34,028 bases of DNA from Legionella santicrucis (GCF_001468135.1 NZ_LNYU01000021.1:1-34028), one strand, 5' to 3'. Positions 1 to 9,968 are shown, numbered from the stretch's first letter. Numbers and translations are program-made. The notes: generated by a model from the sequence alone, not told the origin.

Positions 1-24
1 TCTTTTGGCGGTAGCTTTGGTTAG
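1..24 (+). CDS. Possible C-terminal tail of an upstream gene (partial)
   Basis: Frame 1 reads SFGGSFG and then a TAG stop at 22-24. A Gly/Ser/Phe-rich end is plausible for the last residues of a real protein, and a strong hairpin follows at 44-76. Seven codons cannot identify the gene, so this is a weak call based on position and composition. Confidence 0.25.
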   Translation, partial: SFGGSFG

Positions 25-43
25 AATATAAAGAGGATCAGTT

Positions 44-76
44 CTCCTAATAAACTTCTTTAAAGTTTATTAGGGG
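44..76. terminator. Strong hairpin, possible terminator of the gene entering from the left
   Basis: CCTAATAAACTT (46-57) pairs perfectly with AAGTTTATTAGG (63-74) around the loop CTTTA. One G-U and one G-C pair extend the stem to 44-76. There is no long T run on the plus side, so it is either a weak terminator or a processing or stability hairpin. Confidence 0.45.
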
Positions 77-170
77 TGACCTATTACAGTAGATTGGAAT
101 GCAAACATCGTCCATAAATTAGTCTGAATGGGAATTGAGGTTTCGAGACAACACCCAGTTTTTGAAAAAA

Positions 171-277
171 CGTCACCTTCCGCAAAAGTGAAAGGTCTAA
201 CAAAACAACAAACATTGCTAAAAACTTTGTTTGCAGCATAACCTTTAATAGCCCTCCTGCTTTCGCAGAGGGTGACG
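171..277. repeat. Degenerate MITE-like inverted repeat downstream of the DAHP synthase gene
   Basis: CGTCACC (171-177) and GGTGACG (271-277) form the ends of a 107-base element. Just inside each end is a related hairpin; the right one, read on the minus strand, is CTGC-GAAA-GCAG with flanking CCCT/AGGG and one bulge. The general form, GTCAC plus a short hairpin containing GCGAAAGC, resembles the better-preserved element at 11948-12081. The right hairpin lies 17 bases after the DAHP synthase stop and may also end that transcript. The flanking bases 77-170 show no gene. Confidence 0.45.
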
Positions 278-293
278 CTCTCCCAAATTATGT

Positions 294-1628
294 TTAACTC
301 TGTCTAAATTGTCGACTCAATTGAATTGCCATTTCTATTGATTGCTCGTAGTTTAGACGAGGATCAACCAGACTATGGTATGCAGTTTTCAGATCATCAG
401 CTGCTAATCCGCGCGCACCACCAATACATTCGGTAACATTATCACCAGTAAGCTCAAAATGAACACCGCCTAAGTAACTACCCATACTACGATGGATTTC
501 CCACGCTTGTTTTAATTCTAAAAGAATATTGTCAAAATGACGGGTTTTAATACCATCGGAAGTAGTTTCTGTATTTCCATGCATAGGATCACAAGACCAT
601 GTTACCGGAATTTTTGTTTTCTTTACTGCATCTATAAGAGGAGGAAGTAGTTTTTCTATATGTCGAGCTCCCAAGCGAGTAAACAACAAAAGCCGTCCTT
701 CTTCTCTTTGTGGATTGGCTCTATTTAACACCTCTGCCAACCATTCTGGGGTAGCTCCCGGACCAATTTTAATGCCAATAGGATTTTCAACACCCCGCAG
801 GAACTCTAAATGAGCACTATCGGTTTGTGCAGTGCGCATACCTATCCATGGCAAATGAGTGGAAAGGTTATACCATAGCCCATCATCCATTTTTCGTGTC
901 AGCGCTTGTTCATAATGCAAATGCAAGGCTTCATGAGAAGTATAAAAATCTACTTTAGATAAACTACTGGATTGTGTTCCATCTATGGTATCTAAAAAAT
1001 CTAAGGCATCAGCAATTGATTTTACTATAGTTTGGTATTCATCTTTCTGCTTTGAATGCTCTACAAACCCTAAGTCCCATTGTTGAGGATGATTAAGACT
1101 TGCAAATCCGCTATCAAGCAAACTTCGAATGTAATTTAAAGTAATCGCTGAGCAGTTGTAGGCTTGCAATAACAGTTTGGGATTGGGTTCTCTTGCTTCA
1201 GGAGTAAATTCAGGAGAGTTGACAAGATCGCCTCGATAGCTGGGCAAAGTAATACCATTAATCGTTTCATAATCAGAAGAACGAGGTTTTGCATACTGTC
1301 CAGCAATTCTGCCCACACGGATAATTGGTTTACGCAACCCATGTAACAAAATTAAACTCATTTGCAATATAATTTTTAGCTTATTACTGATGATCTCTGC
1401 ACGACAATCGTTAAATGATTCAGCACAATCACCGCCTTGAAGAATAAATGCATCACCACGTCCAGCACGAGCAATTTCTTTTTTTAAATTTTTAATTTCG
1501 TTACTCGTTACTAATGGGGGTAATGCGCTTAATTGCTCCACAACTTTATTTAATTTTTTTTCATCAGTATATGTTGCAGCCTGTAGATATGAATATTGAA
1601 GCCAGGATATAGGCGACCACTTTTGCAT
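294..1628 (-). CDS. Class II 3-deoxy-7-phosphoheptulonate (DAHP) synthase
   Basis: Catalyses condensation of phosphoenolpyruvate with erythrose 4-phosphate, the first step of the shikimate pathway, in the cytoplasm. The 444-residue length fits the plant-like class II family. Seen motifs include GRGDAFILQGGDCAESF, the RVGRIAGQYAKPRSSD loop, SHEALHLHYEQALTR, HLPWIGMRT, PIGIKIGP, TWSCDPMHGNT and GGVHFELTGDNVTECIGG, which together carry the metal- and PEP-binding Cys, Arg, His, Glu and Asp residues of the family. The ATG start has an AGG about 8 bases upstream. It is transcribed away from the heat-shock block and appears monocistronic. Relatives also feed secondary metabolism, but nothing here indicates that; a housekeeping aromatic amino acid role is most likely. 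Confidence 0.95.
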   Translation of the reverse strand: MQKWSPISWLQYSYLQAATYTDEKKLNKVVEQLSALPPLVTSNEIKNLKKEIARAGRGDAFILQGGDCAESFNDCRAEIISNKLKIILQMSLILLHGLRKPIIRVGRIAGQYAKPRSSDYETINGITLPSYRGDLVNSPEFTPEAREPNPKLLLQAYNCSAITLNYIRSLLDSGFASLNHPQQWDLGFVEHSKQKDEYQTIVKSIADALDFLDTIDGTQSSSLSKVDFYTSHEALHLHYEQALTRKMDDGLWYNLSTHLPWIGMRTAQTDSAHLEFLRGVENPIGIKIGPGATPEWLAEVLNRANPQREEGRLLLFTRLGARHIEKLLPPLIDAVKKTKIPVTWSCDPMHGNTETTSDGIKTRHFDNILLELKQAWEIHRSMGSYLGGVHFELTGDNVTECIGGARGLAADDLKTAYHSLVDPRLNYEQSIEMAIQLSRQFRQS

Positions 1629-1712
1629 AAATAAACCTAGATGATTTTTTTAAGTCTAAGTATGGAATAAATGAACATATACTGCAAGCACACATTTTTT
1701 AAGAAGTCAGGG

Positions 1713-1741
1713 CTTGAAATTTTATGATGCTGCCCCCATTT
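1713..1741 (+). promoter_or_regulatory. Sigma-32 heat-shock promoter for grpE-dnaK
   Basis: CTTGAAA (1713-1719) is followed by 14 bases and then CCCCATTT (1734-1741). Both boxes match the RpoH consensus exactly and the spacing is within its 13-14 base range. It points toward grpE, whose preferred ATG is about 290 bases further on, so the transcript would carry a long leader. Confidence 0.85.
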
Positions 1742-1770
1742 CCGTTGTTCGCCTTAGTTAAAGTAGGTTT

Positions 1771-1944
1771 GTTATAGAAATAACGATATTTTGTATATCG
1801 AACTGCTTTTATTTAGAATTGGCATCCGTATCAATGCGATGCCCAGCATTGCTAGGGAAAAGCGTTACGGGATAACGTGAACATCAAAGGCGACTTCTAT
1901 GTTTTTGATGTTGCATTACGTTAGTTAGGTCCGTTAAACCTAAC
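1771..1944 (+). promoter_or_regulatory. Hairpin-rich 5' leader of grpE
   Basis: Between the sigma-32 site and grpE lie consecutive potential hairpins: GTTAT/ATAAC (1771-1784), CGATAT/ATATCG (1784-1800), CAATGC/GCATTG (1832-1851), CGTTA/TAACG (1863-1877), an interrupted long stem with TAACGT...AACATCAAA pairing to TTTGATGTT...ACGTTA (1873-1923), and GTTAGGT/ACCTAAC (1924-1944). TAACG at 1873-1877 can pair with either of two CGTTA copies (1863-1867 or 1919-1923), so two folds exclude each other. No convincing reading frame occupies the region. A regulatory role is inference. Confidence 0.4.
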
Positions 1945-2028
1945 ATTAATTTTCGAAGACCAGAGATATGATGAGTATGGGATTTTATAATCTATTGATA
2001 TTAATTCTGGTAAATCAGGAGTATGTGC

Positions 2029-2637
2029 ATGAGTAAGAAAGAAAAAAAAGATTGGCATCAATTTAAAGAACAGCATTTAAATGAAGAACAGCAGTCCCAA
2101 GATTCAGAAGAAGATAGTCTTGAGGTAACTTTGGACTCATTTGAACCCCAAGAGGCGTCTTTAGAGCACCCAAATTATGTTGAATTGAGTGAAAAACTTA
2201 CTCTTACAGAACAGCAAGCTCATGAGAATTGGGAAAAGGCGGTACGTGCTCAAGCTGAATTAGATAATTTTCGCCGCCGAGCAGAACGAGAAATCGCTAA
2301 TGCCCATCGCTATGGCGTTGAGAAATTGATTTCTTCTTTATTGCCTGTAATTGACAGCTTAGAACAAGCTTTGCAACTGGCTATAAAGGCAGAAGATGCA
2401 TCGATGCGCGAAGGCTTGGAATTAACGTTGAAACTTTTTGTTGATGCATTGCAAAAATTTGAAGTGCAACAGATTGATCCTATTGGCGCTTCATTTGATC
2501 CTCAATTACATGAGGCAATGTCGATGCAGAATGCCCCAGATGCTGAACCAAATACGGTATTAGCTGTATTCCAAAAGGGTTACAAATTAAGTGATCGTGT
2601 GATTAGACCTGCGCGTGTTGTTGTATCGAAAAAATAA
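2029..2637 (+). CDS. grpE: GrpE nucleotide exchange factor
   Basis: Nucleotide exchange factor for DnaK: it releases ADP so that substrate can leave the chaperone. It acts as a dimer in the cytoplasm. An acidic, glutamine-rich N-terminal part (to about residue 50) is followed by the long coiled-coil region with RAQAELDNFRRRAEREIANA and the beta domain ending in GYKLSDRVIRPARVVVSKK, all family hallmarks. Two in-frame ATGs occur; AGGAG at 2017-2021 is one base from the first (2023) but seven from the second (2029), so 2029 is chosen, giving 202 residues. It lies 89 bases before dnaK and behind the sigma-32 promoter at 1713-1741. Confidence 0.96.
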   Translation: MSKKEKKDWHQFKEQHLNEEQQSQDSEEDSLEVTLDSFEPQEASLEHPNYVELSEKLTLTEQQAHENWEKAVRAQAELDNFRRRAEREIANAHRYGVEKLISSLLPVIDSLEQALQLAIKAEDASMREGLELTLKLFVDALQKFEVQQIDPIGASFDPQLHEAMSMQNAPDAEPNTVLAVFQKGYKLSDRVIRPARVVVSKK

Positions 2638-2653
2638 ATTATAAGGTTAGTGG

Positions 2654-2681
2654 GTTGAAATTTGGCACATAATACCCATAT
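2654..2681 (+). promoter_or_regulatory. Second sigma-32-like promoter, directly before dnaK
   Basis: GTTGAAA (2654-2660), 13 bases, then ACCCATAT (2674-2681). One mismatch in the -35 box and one or two in the -10 box relative to CTTGAAA and CCCCATNT. It lies 45 bases before the dnaK ATG and could give dnaK extra heat-shock transcription independent of grpE. Confidence 0.5.
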
Positions 2682-2726
2682 AAGAATTATTGCATAAAAA
2701 ATTACTACTTTGGAGCAAGAAATAGA

Positions 2727-4676
2727 ATGGCAAAGATTATAGGAATAGACTTGGGTACCACCAACTCATGTGTTGCTGTAATGGAGGGTGATAAACCTAA
2801 GGTAATTGAAAATAGTGAAGGCCACCGTACTACTCCTTCCATTGTTGCTTTTACAGACGATGGCGAAGTATTGGTTGGACAATCTGCAAAACGTCAAGCA
2901 GTGACCAATCCAGATAGCACTTTATTTGCAATTAAACGATTAATTGGTCGTCGATTTGATGATGCAGTTGTTCAAAAAGATATCAAAATGGTACCTTACA
3001 AGATTATCAAAGCGGATAACGGTGATGCTTGGGTTCGTGTGAAAAGCCAGGATAAAGCACCACCACAAATTTCTGCTGAAGTATTGCGTAAGATGAAAAA
3101 GACTGCAGAAGATTATCTCGGTGAAGAAGTAAAAGAAGCAGTGATTACAGTACCTGCTTACTTTAATGATTCACAACGACAAGCTACAAAAGATGCTGGT
3201 CGCATTGCTGGTCTTGAAGTAAAACGTATTATTAACGAGCCTACTGCTGCGGCTCTTGCTTATGGCATGGACAAAAAACGCGGTGATTCAGTCATTGCAG
3301 TCTATGACCTCGGCGGTGGTACTTTTGATATTTCTATCATTGAAATTGCTGAGGTTGATGGAGAGCACCAATTTGAAGTATTAGCCACTAATGGTGATAC
3401 TTTCTTGGGTGGTGAGGATTTTGATTTAGCATTGATTGATTACCTTGCTTCTGAATTCAAAAAAGATGCAGGTATTGATTTACATAATGACCCATTAGCA
3501 TTGCAACGACTCAAAGATGCTGCTGAAAAAGCTAAAATTGAACTTTCTTCGGCACAGCAAACAGATGTGAATTTACCTTATATTACGGCAGATGCTTCTG
3601 GACCCAAGCATTTAAATATCAAGTTGACTCGCGCTAAATTAGAATCTTTAGTCGAGAAATTGGTTGAGCGTACAATAGAGCCTTGCAAAACAGCGCTAAA
3701 AGATGCAGGTTTAACCGTATCACAAATTAATGAAGTCATTTTAGTTGGTGGTCAAACACGTATGCCTTTAGTTCAAAAAACAGTGGAAGAGTTTTTTGGC
3801 AAAGAGCCACGTAAGGATGTGAATCCCGATGAAGCTGTTGCTGTAGGCGCTGCGATTCAAGCGGCGGTATTATCTGGAGAGGTGAAAGATATTCTATTGC
3901 TTGACGTTACTCCTTTATCTTTAGGTATTGAAACGATGGGTGGTGTTATGACGAAACTCATTGAAAAAAATACAACTATTCCCACCAAAACAGCACAAGT
4001 ATTCTCTACTGCAGATGATAATCAAACTGCGGTTACTGTACACGTGCTACAAGGAGAAAGAGAGCAAGCGTCAGCGAACAAATCTTTGGGGCGATTCGAT
4101 TTAAGTGATATTCCTTCTGCGCCACGCGGGATCCCACAAATCGAGGTTACTTTTGATATTGATGCAAATGGTATTCTTAATGTTTCTGCTAAAGATAAAG
4201 CTACAGGCAAGGCTCAATCAATTGTCATTAAGGCATCCAGTGGTTTGAGTGATGAAGAAGTCGACGCGATGATTAAAGATGCTAAATCTCACGCTGAAGA
4301 AGATAAGAAATTTAAAGAAATGGCTGATCTTCGTAATCAAGCAGATGGCTTAATTCACAGTTGTGAAAAATCGATGAAAGATCTCGCAACTGAGCTTGCC
4401 GAAGATGAGAAAAAAGGTATAGAAACTGCTATTGCTGAATTAAAAGAAGCAATTCAAGGTAGTGATAAAGCACAAATTGAAGATAAATTGAAAGTGCTAA
4501 GTGATGCATCTGCAAAAATGGCTGAGCGAGTTTATGCTAAAAAAGCATCTGAAGGACAGGCAGGGCAGGGGCAAGCACATCAGGAGCAGGCACAAACACA
4601 AGCACATGAATCAGCTAAGACGGATGAAAGTGTTGTCGATGCTGAGTTCGAGGAAGTAAAGGACGATAAGAAGTAA
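2727..4676 (+). CDS. dnaK: DnaK (Hsp70) chaperone
   Basis: ATP-dependent Hsp70 chaperone that binds exposed hydrophobic peptide stretches with help from DnaJ and GrpE. All Hsp70 signatures are visible: [14 protein letters not shown] near the N-terminus, [26 protein letters not shown] and [11 protein letters not shown] in the ATPase domain, the [17 protein letters not shown] linker leading into the substrate-binding domain, and a Gln/Ala-rich tail ending in an acidic [10 protein letters not shown]. The 649-residue length is normal. The ATG at 2727 aligns with the usual [12 protein letters not shown] start. It is the second gene of the grpE-dnaK block with its own sigma-32-like site upstream. 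Highly conserved, so no realistic alternative. Confidence 0.98.
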   Translation: MAKIIGIDLGTTNSCVAVMEGDKPKVIENSEGHRTTPSIVAFTDDGEVLVGQSAKRQAVTNPDSTLFAIKRLIGRRFDDAVVQKDIKMVPYKIIKADNGDAWVRVKSQDKAPPQISAEVLRKMKKTAEDYLGEEVKEAVITVPAYFNDSQRQATKDAGRIAGLEVKRIINEPTAAALAYGMDKKRGDSVIAVYDLGGGTFDISIIEIAEVDGEHQFEVLATNGDTFLGGEDFDLALIDYLASEFKKDAGIDLHNDPLALQRLKDAAEKAKIELSSAQQTDVNLPYITADASGPKHLNIKLTRAKLESLVEKLVERTIEPCKTALKDAGLTVSQINEVILVGGQTRMPLVQKTVEEFFGKEPRKDVNPDEAVAVGAAIQAAVLSGEVKDILLLDVTPLSLGIETMGGVMTKLIEKNTTIPTKTAQVFSTADDNQTAVTVHVLQGEREQASANKSLGRFDLSDIPSAPRGIPQIEVTFDIDANGILNVSAKDKATGKAQSIVIKASSGLSDEEVDAMIKDAKSHAEEDKKFKEMADLRNQADGLIHSCEKSMKDLATELAEDEKKGIETAIAELKEAIQGSDKAQIEDKLKVLSDASAKMAERVYAKKASEGQAGQGQAHQEQAQTQAHESAKTDESVVDAEFEEVKDDKK

Positions 4677-4699
4677 TTGGTTCTATCGTAATATGATAG

Positions 4700-4767
4700 C
4701 CTGGGTATTCTAGCCTAGGTGAAGCAAAGCGTAACTTGAGAAATGAATGCTCATTTCTTGGGTTACG
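4700..4767. repeat. Two adjacent hairpins between dnaK and dnaJ, including a 17-base-pair stem
   Basis: A small hairpin (CCTGGGT 4700-4706 with GCCTAGG 4713-4719) is followed by a 17-bp stem: 4730-4746 pairs with 4751-4767 around the loop ATGC, with three G-U pairs and no mismatches. The arms contain AAGCGTAAC and GGTTACG, which resemble a motif common in dispersed intergenic repeats of gammaproteobacteria. No T run follows, so it is more likely a repeat or stability element than a full terminator. The rest of 4677-4976 holds no convincing gene. Confidence 0.5.
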
Positions 4768-4976
4768 TTATTGTTGTGGTCATTATGTTTAAGAGCAATA
4801 ATTTTTCTGTGCAGACAGAGGTCCCATTTTCTATAGTACATTGTGCTAACATTTATAAATGGGCCCCGTTTTTGCGTGGGAATGACTTTGACATAATGAT
4901 AGAGACTTTATTGTTTCATACTGTTAGAAAAATCTAGACTGTGAAGCCTATTAATTTTTAAATTTTGTGAGTGGTT

Positions 4977-6116
4977 ATGGAAAAGCGGGATTATTATGAA
5001 CTTTTAGAAGTAAGTCGAACTGCCAGTGATGCTGAAATTAAAAAAGCATATCGCAAGTTGGCAATGAAGTATCACCCAGATCGTAATCCTGGCGATTCTG
5101 AAGCAGAAGAAAAATTTAAAGAAATTCAAAGCGCGTACAGTATTTTATCTGATCCACAAAAACGGGCTGCTTATGACCAATTCGGTCATGCAGGTGTTGA
5201 TCCTTCTATGCGAGGTGGTCCTGGTGGCTTTGGTGGATTTGGTGGTTTTGGTGATGTCTTTGAAGATATTTTTGAAAATATTTTTTCAGGCGGACGCGCT
5301 TCTGGTCGACAATCACGTGGTCAACGTGGTGCTGATTTGCAATTCAATGTGCAATTAAGTCTTGAAGAAGCTGCTTTAGGTAAAGAAGTACAAATTACTG
5401 TTCCGAGACATGGAGCTTGTACTGTGTGTAATGGTTCTGGAGCAAAAGTAGGAACCCAACCAAAAACTTGTGAAACGTGTAATGGAATAGGACAAGTAAG
5501 AATCCAACAGGGTTTTTTCTCCATTCAACAAACGTGTCCCCATTGCCATGGAGAAGGAAAAATTATTTCTGACCCATGCTCAAGTTGCCATGGACAAGGC
5601 AGGATACGTGAAAGTAAAAAACTTACAGTCAAAATTCCGCCAGGTGTTGATAATGGTGATAGAGTACGTTTAGGTGGTGAAGGTGAAGCTGGAATGCATG
5701 GAGGTGGTCCAGGCGATCTTTATGTACAGGTTAGTATAAAAAAGCATGCCATATTTGAGCGATATGAAAATGATTTACATTGTGAAGTACCAATAAGTTT
5801 TATCACTGCAGCGTTGGGAGGTTCTATAGAAGTTCCTACTCTTGAAGGACGGGTCACGCTAAAGATTCCTGAAGAAACTCAAACAAGTAAAGTATTTCGT
5901 TTAAGGGGTAAAGGAATGAAATCCGTGCGAGGGCATGGTCAAGGTGATTTATTATGTAAAGTAGTTGTAGAAACTCCTGTTAATTTATCCCGTGAGCAAA
6001 AAGAATTATTAACAAAATTTCATGAATCACTTGAAAATGCTAAAGGAAATCATTCTCCACGCTCTAATTCTTGGTTTGCTGGCGTGAAAAAGTTCTTTGA
6101 AGACATGAAATTTTAA
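4977..6116 (+). CDS. dnaJ: DnaJ (Hsp40) co-chaperone
   Basis: Type I J-protein that delivers substrates to DnaK and stimulates its ATPase. Domains in order: J domain with the HPD motif (YHPDRNPGD), a Gly/Phe-rich linker with repeated GGFGGFG, a zinc-binding cysteine-rich region with four CxxCxGxG repeats ([32 protein letters not shown]), and the C-terminal substrate-binding domain. GTG at 4971 is in frame, but ATG at 4977 gives the usual family start [10 protein letters not shown] and 379 residues, so it is preferred; the GAG-type ribosome site is weak. It is separated from dnaK by 300 bases holding a large hairpin, and no good sigma-32 site was found there. Confidence 0.97.
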   Translation: MEKRDYYELLEVSRTASDAEIKKAYRKLAMKYHPDRNPGDSEAEEKFKEIQSAYSILSDPQKRAAYDQFGHAGVDPSMRGGPGGFGGFGGFGDVFEDIFENIFSGGRASGRQSRGQRGADLQFNVQLSLEEAALGKEVQITVPRHGACTVCNGSGAKVGTQPKTCETCNGIGQVRIQQGFFSIQQTCPHCHGEGKIISDPCSSCHGQGRIRESKKLTVKIPPGVDNGDRVRLGGEGEAGMHGGGPGDLYVQVSIKKHAIFERYENDLHCEVPISFITAALGGSIEVPTLEGRVTLKIPEETQTSKVFRLRGKGMKSVRGHGQGDLLCKVVVETPVNLSREQKELLTKFHESLENAKGNHSPRSNSWFAGVKKFFEDMKF

Positions 6117-6252
6117 AATAAGTAAGTTACAATTGCTGGCATTTATCTTTATGTGCATTTTTTGAGCTTGGGTGATGAGCATCATTTTAGTGATGTAATG
6201 TTTCACTCAGGCCGAAATTAAAAAATCATTGTAAACAACTTAGAGTAGATCC

Positions 6253-7365
6253 ATGATGAACCAACCAGCAATTTTAGCATTAGCCGACGGCACTATTTAT
6301 CAAGGTATTTCTATAGGAGCGTCAGGTGATTGTGTTGGCGAGTTGGTTTTTAATACGTCGCTAACTGGCTATCAAGAAATGCTTACGGATCCTTCGTATG
6401 CACGACAAATCATTACTTTAACCACTGCACATGTCGGAAATACAGGATGCAATCATGAAGATATGGAATCTAATAAAGCGTGGGCTTCAGGTTTAGTCAT
6501 CCGTAATGCTTCAATGACTCACAGTAATTATCGTGCCGAACAATCACTACAAGAATGGCTCAAAAAAAATGGAGTGGTTGCAATAGCAGATATTGACACT
6601 CGGGATTTAACCTTACGTTTACGTGAAAAGGGTGCCTTAGGGGCTTGTATAAGTACTAATATTGAAAATCCTGAATTGGTTTTGGCAAAAGCAAAATCTT
6701 TTTCTGGTTTACAAGGTGTGGATTTGGCACTGGAAGTTTCCAGAAAAACAATAGAACGTTGGCATGTTGGTTTGGGAGAATGGGGAAAAAATTCTCAACC
6801 GCAACAATTCCATGTAGTTGCTTATGATTTTGGTGTGAAACACAATATCTTACGCATCTTATATGACAAGGGCTGTCATTTAACTTTAGTACCTGCTAAA
6901 ACCTCAGCAGCTGAAGTTTTAGCAATGAATCCTAATGGTATATTCTTATCGAATGGTCCCGGGGATCCACAAGCTTGTGATTATGCTATTCGTGCAACCC
7001 ATGAATTTTTGGCACACAATATACCTATATTTGGTATTTGTTTGGGTTTTCAAATTTTAGCTTTAGCATGTGGCGGTGTGACTAAAAAAATGAAATTTGG
7101 CCATCATGGTGCAAACCATCCTGTTATTGAAACTGAAGGTAAAAAGCGTGTTTTTATAACCAGCCAAAATCATGGTTTTGCAGTAGATGAAGAGAGTTTG
7201 CCAGATTGCCTTGCTATTACCCATCGTTCTTTATTTGATAATACCTTACAAGGTATTAGACATAAAGAGAAGCCGGCTTTAGGTTTCCAAGGACATCCAG
7301 AGGCTAGTCCTGGCCCGCATGATATAGAAATAATATTTAATGAGTTTATACAGTTAATGAGATGA
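6253..7365 (+). CDS. carA: Carbamoyl-phosphate synthase small subunit (glutaminase)
   Basis: Hydrolyses glutamine and channels ammonia to CarB for carbamoyl phosphate, used for arginine and pyrimidines. The N-terminal CPSase small-chain domain ([25 protein letters not shown]) is followed by a class I glutamine amidotransferase domain with FLSNGPGDP, the nucleophile Cys263 in [18 protein letters not shown], and the catalytic His348 and Glu350 in [14 protein letters not shown]. The 370-residue length is normal. Residue 266 is Phe where most CarA proteins have His (GxCLGHQ). A second ATG directly follows the first, so the exact start is uncertain by one codon. carB is not next to it; metK follows 104 bases later. 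Confidence 0.95.
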   Translation: MMNQPAILALADGTIYQGISIGASGDCVGELVFNTSLTGYQEMLTDPSYARQIITLTTAHVGNTGCNHEDMESNKAWASGLVIRNASMTHSNYRAEQSLQEWLKKNGVVAIADIDTRDLTLRLREKGALGACISTNIENPELVLAKAKSFSGLQGVDLALEVSRKTIERWHVGLGEWGKNSQPQQFHVVAYDFGVKHNILRILYDKGCHLTLVPAKTSAAEVLAMNPNGIFLSNGPGDPQACDYAIRATHEFLAHNIPIFGICLGFQILALACGGVTKKMKFGHHGANHPVIETEGKKRVFITSQNHGFAVDEESLPDCLAITHRSLFDNTLQGIRHKEKPALGFQGHPEASPGPHDIEIIFNEFIQLMR

Positions 7366-7469
7366 AAGTGGCTGTCCATTTTTCACCAAAATTCTGAGGA
7401 TAATCTGGGGAGTGGGATCTGGAAAGCCAATAGCTTGATATACAAATACATATTTAAAGAGGATTAACA

Positions 7470-8618
7470 ATGAATGAAAGTCATGTCTTTACTTCAGAAT
7501 CTGTTTCCGAAGGACATCCGGACAAGATAGCTGATCAAATTTCAGATGCAATTCTAGATGCTATTTTAACGCAAGATCCAACCGCACGGGTGGCATGCGA
7601 AGTTTTTGTTAAAACAGGTATGGTATTGGTTGGTGGTGAAATCACTACTAAAGCGTGGGTAGATGTAGAGGCGGTTACACGACAAGTAGTTAAAGATATA
7701 GGCTATAACAGCTCACAAATGGGGTTTGATTGGGAATCATGTGCGGTACTGTCTGCAATAGGGAAACAATCTCCAGACATTGCCCAAGGTGTAGATAATC
7801 AAGAAACTAAAATTCTTGGTGCTGGAGATCAAGGTTTAATGTTTGGTTACGCGAGCCGTGAGACAGATGTTTATATGCCCGCGCCTATTGCTTATGCACA
7901 TCGATTGATGGAGAAACAATCCTATTTACGTAAATCAGGTGCTTTACCTTGGTTGCGGCCAGATGCTAAATGTCAATTAACTTTAAAATACGAGCACGGG
8001 GTCCCTGTTGAAGTGGATACAGTTGTCTTCTCGACCCAACATGCAGCTGAAATTAGTCATAATGATTTAATTGAAGCTGTACGCGAAGAAATAATTAATA
8101 CAACATTGCCTGCTGAGTGGTTGACCCGAAAAACTCGTTATTTCATCAATCCAACAGGTCGTTTTGTTATTGGTGGTCCTTTAGGAGATTGTGGATTAAC
8201 AGGACGTAAAATTATTGTGGATACTTATGGTGGTATGGCTAGGCATGGGGGAGGGTGTTTCTCTGGTAAAGATCCTTCGAAAGTTGATCGCTCAGCAGCC
8301 TATGCAGCACGACATGTTGCTAAGAATATAGTAGCTGCAGGATTAGCCGATAAGTGTGAATTACAAATTTCTTACGCTATTGGCGTTGCTGAACCTACAT
8401 CAGTTTTTGTTGAAACCTTTGGTACAGGACGATTAAAAGACAGTGAAATCATTGAGTTAATCAATACCCATTTTGATTTAACACCGCAAGGTATTATTGA
8501 ATATCATGATTTACTTCGTCCAATCTATAGACAAACAGCAACTTATGGCCATTACGGGCGTGAAACTTTTCCTTGGGAACGTTTAGATAAAGTGGCTGAA
8601 TTACGTAAAGCATTATGA
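7470..8618 (+). CDS. metK: S-adenosylmethionine synthetase
   Basis: Makes S-adenosylmethionine from methionine and ATP in the cytoplasm. Family motifs are intact: [20 protein letters not shown] at the N-terminus, [12 protein letters not shown] (the ATP-binding signature), and [20 protein letters not shown]. The 382-residue length is normal. AGAGGA at 7458-7463 sits six bases before the ATG. Together with ahcY ten bases downstream it forms a SAM-cycle unit in which methyl donor synthesis and product recycling are co-transcribed. No recognisable SAM riboswitch lies in the 104-base space after carA. Confidence 0.97.
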   Translation: MNESHVFTSESVSEGHPDKIADQISDAILDAILTQDPTARVACEVFVKTGMVLVGGEITTKAWVDVEAVTRQVVKDIGYNSSQMGFDWESCAVLSAIGKQSPDIAQGVDNQETKILGAGDQGLMFGYASRETDVYMPAPIAYAHRLMEKQSYLRKSGALPWLRPDAKCQLTLKYEHGVPVEVDTVVFSTQHAAEISHNDLIEAVREEIINTTLPAEWLTRKTRYFINPTGRFVIGGPLGDCGLTGRKIIVDTYGGMARHGGGCFSGKDPSKVDRSAAYAARHVAKNIVAAGLADKCELQISYAIGVAEPTSVFVETFGTGRLKDSEIIELINTHFDLTPQGIIEYHDLLRPIYRQTATYGHYGRETFPWERLDKVAELRKAL

Positions 8619-8630
8619 GAGGAGGCTGTG

Positions 8631-9956
8631 ATGGAATTAGTCGATAAAGCAGGAACTAGAGGCAATATGATTCAGGATTATAAAGTTGCGGATATGGCGT
8701 TGGCTTCTTGGGGACGCAAAGAAATTGCTATCGCAGAGACAGAAATGCCAGGATTGATGGCTTTGCGCGAAGAGTTTAGTTCAACAAAACCCTTAAAAGG
8801 TGCTCGTATTGCGGGTTGTTTGCACATGACCATTCAAACAGCGGTACTTATTGAAACTTTGGTTGCTTTGGGGGCCGAAGTTCGTTGGTCTTCTTGTAAT
8901 ATATTTTCTACTCAAGACCATGCCGCTGCTGCTATTGCAGCTAAAGGGATTCCGGTATTTGCTTGGAAAGGTGAAACAGAAGAGGAGTACTGGTGGTGTG
9001 TAGAACAAACACTGACTGGACCCAGCAACTGGGCACCTAATTTATTGTTAGACGATGGTGGTGATTTAACACAAATCATTCATCAAAAATATCCTCAATT
9101 ATTACCTGAAATTAAGGGCGTTTCGGAAGAAACGACTACCGGTGTTGCTCGCTTGTATGAAATGGCCAAAAATGGTGAGTTAAGCATTCCTGCAATTAAT
9201 GTGAATGATTCGGTAACTAAGTCTAAGTTCGATAATTTATACGGTTGTCGTGAATCTTTATTGGATGGTTTAAAACGAGCTACTGACGTGATGGTTGCAG
9301 GAAAAGTTGCTCTTATTTTAGGTTATGGAGATGTAGGCAAAGGCTGTGCTCAAGCTCTACGGGGCCAAGGTGCTATTGTTTTAATTGCTGAAATTGATCC
9401 TATTTGCGCTCTTCAAGCGGCTATGGAAGGTTACCGCGTTGTTACTTTAGATGATGTTGCAGAGCAAGTAGATATTGTGGTTACTGCTACAGGTAATTAT
9501 CATGTAGTCACGCATGATCATATGAAAAGAATGCGGAATCAAGCTATTTTATGTAATATTGGTCATTTTGACTCTGAAATCGATGTACAAAGCTTGAAAA
9601 AATATCAATGGGAAAATATTAAGCCCCAAGTGGATCATGTTATTTTTCCTGATGGTAAACGCATTATACTTTTAGCTGAAGGACGTTTGGTTAATTTAGG
9701 TTGTGCAACAGGACACCCTAGTTTTGTGATGTCAGCTTCTTTTTCCAATCAGGTTTTAGCTCAAATTGAATTATTCAAAAATGCTGCACAATATGAAAAA
9801 CAAGTTTATGTTCTTCCTAAACTGTTGGATGAAAAAGTCGCTCGATTGCATTTAGGTCGAATTGGCGTGAAGCTAACTCAATTAACTGATGAGCAAGCTA
9901 AATATTTAGGTGTTGAGAGCAAAGGTCCCTATAAACCGGATCATTATCGTTATTAA
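8631..9956 (+). CDS. ahcY: Adenosylhomocysteinase (SAH hydrolase)
   Basis: Reversibly cleaves S-adenosylhomocysteine to adenosine and homocysteine, removing the product inhibitor of methyltransferases. The protein shows the substrate domain ([29 protein letters not shown] with the catalytic Lys/Asp pair), the NAD site [10 protein letters not shown], and the C-terminal KPDHYRY tail whose Lys and Tyr contact the cofactor in the partner subunit. GTG at 8628 is in frame, but AGAGGAGG ending at 8625 is five bases from ATG 8631, which gives the normal MELVDK start and 441 residues. It is 12 bases after metK, so probably co-transcribed. It implies one-step SAH recycling rather than the Pfs/LuxS route. 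Confidence 0.96.
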   Translation: MELVDKAGTRGNMIQDYKVADMALASWGRKEIAIAETEMPGLMALREEFSSTKPLKGARIAGCLHMTIQTAVLIETLVALGAEVRWSSCNIFSTQDHAAAAIAAKGIPVFAWKGETEEEYWWCVEQTLTGPSNWAPNLLLDDGGDLTQIIHQKYPQLLPEIKGVSEETTTGVARLYEMAKNGELSIPAINVNDSVTKSKFDNLYGCRESLLDGLKRATDVMVAGKVALILGYGDVGKGCAQALRGQGAIVLIAEIDPICALQAAMEGYRVVTLDDVAEQVDIVVTATGNYHVVTHDHMKRMRNQAILCNIGHFDSEIDVQSLKKYQWENIKPQVDHVIFPDGKRIILLAEGRLVNLGCATGHPSFVMSASFSNQVLAQIELFKNAAQYEKQVYVLPKLLDEKVARLHLGRIGVKLTQLTDEQAKYLGVESKGPYKPDHYRY

Positions 9957-9968
9957 TGCATAATTCGT

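Noticed and set aside
4802..4829. CCCATTTT as a sigma-32 -10 box for dnaJ
   Set aside because: No CTTGAAA-like box at 13-14 bases upstream.
4743..4937. 64-codon plus-strand reading frame between dnaK and dnaJ
   Set aside because: It starts inside the 17-bp hairpin, has no ribosome site and no protein-like pattern.
7366..7469. Possible SAM riboswitch before metK
   Set aside because: The gap is short and no recognisable riboswitch core or terminator was seen.
8619..8630. SAH riboswitch before ahcY
   Set aside because: Only 12 bases separate metK and ahcY, filled by the ribosome site.
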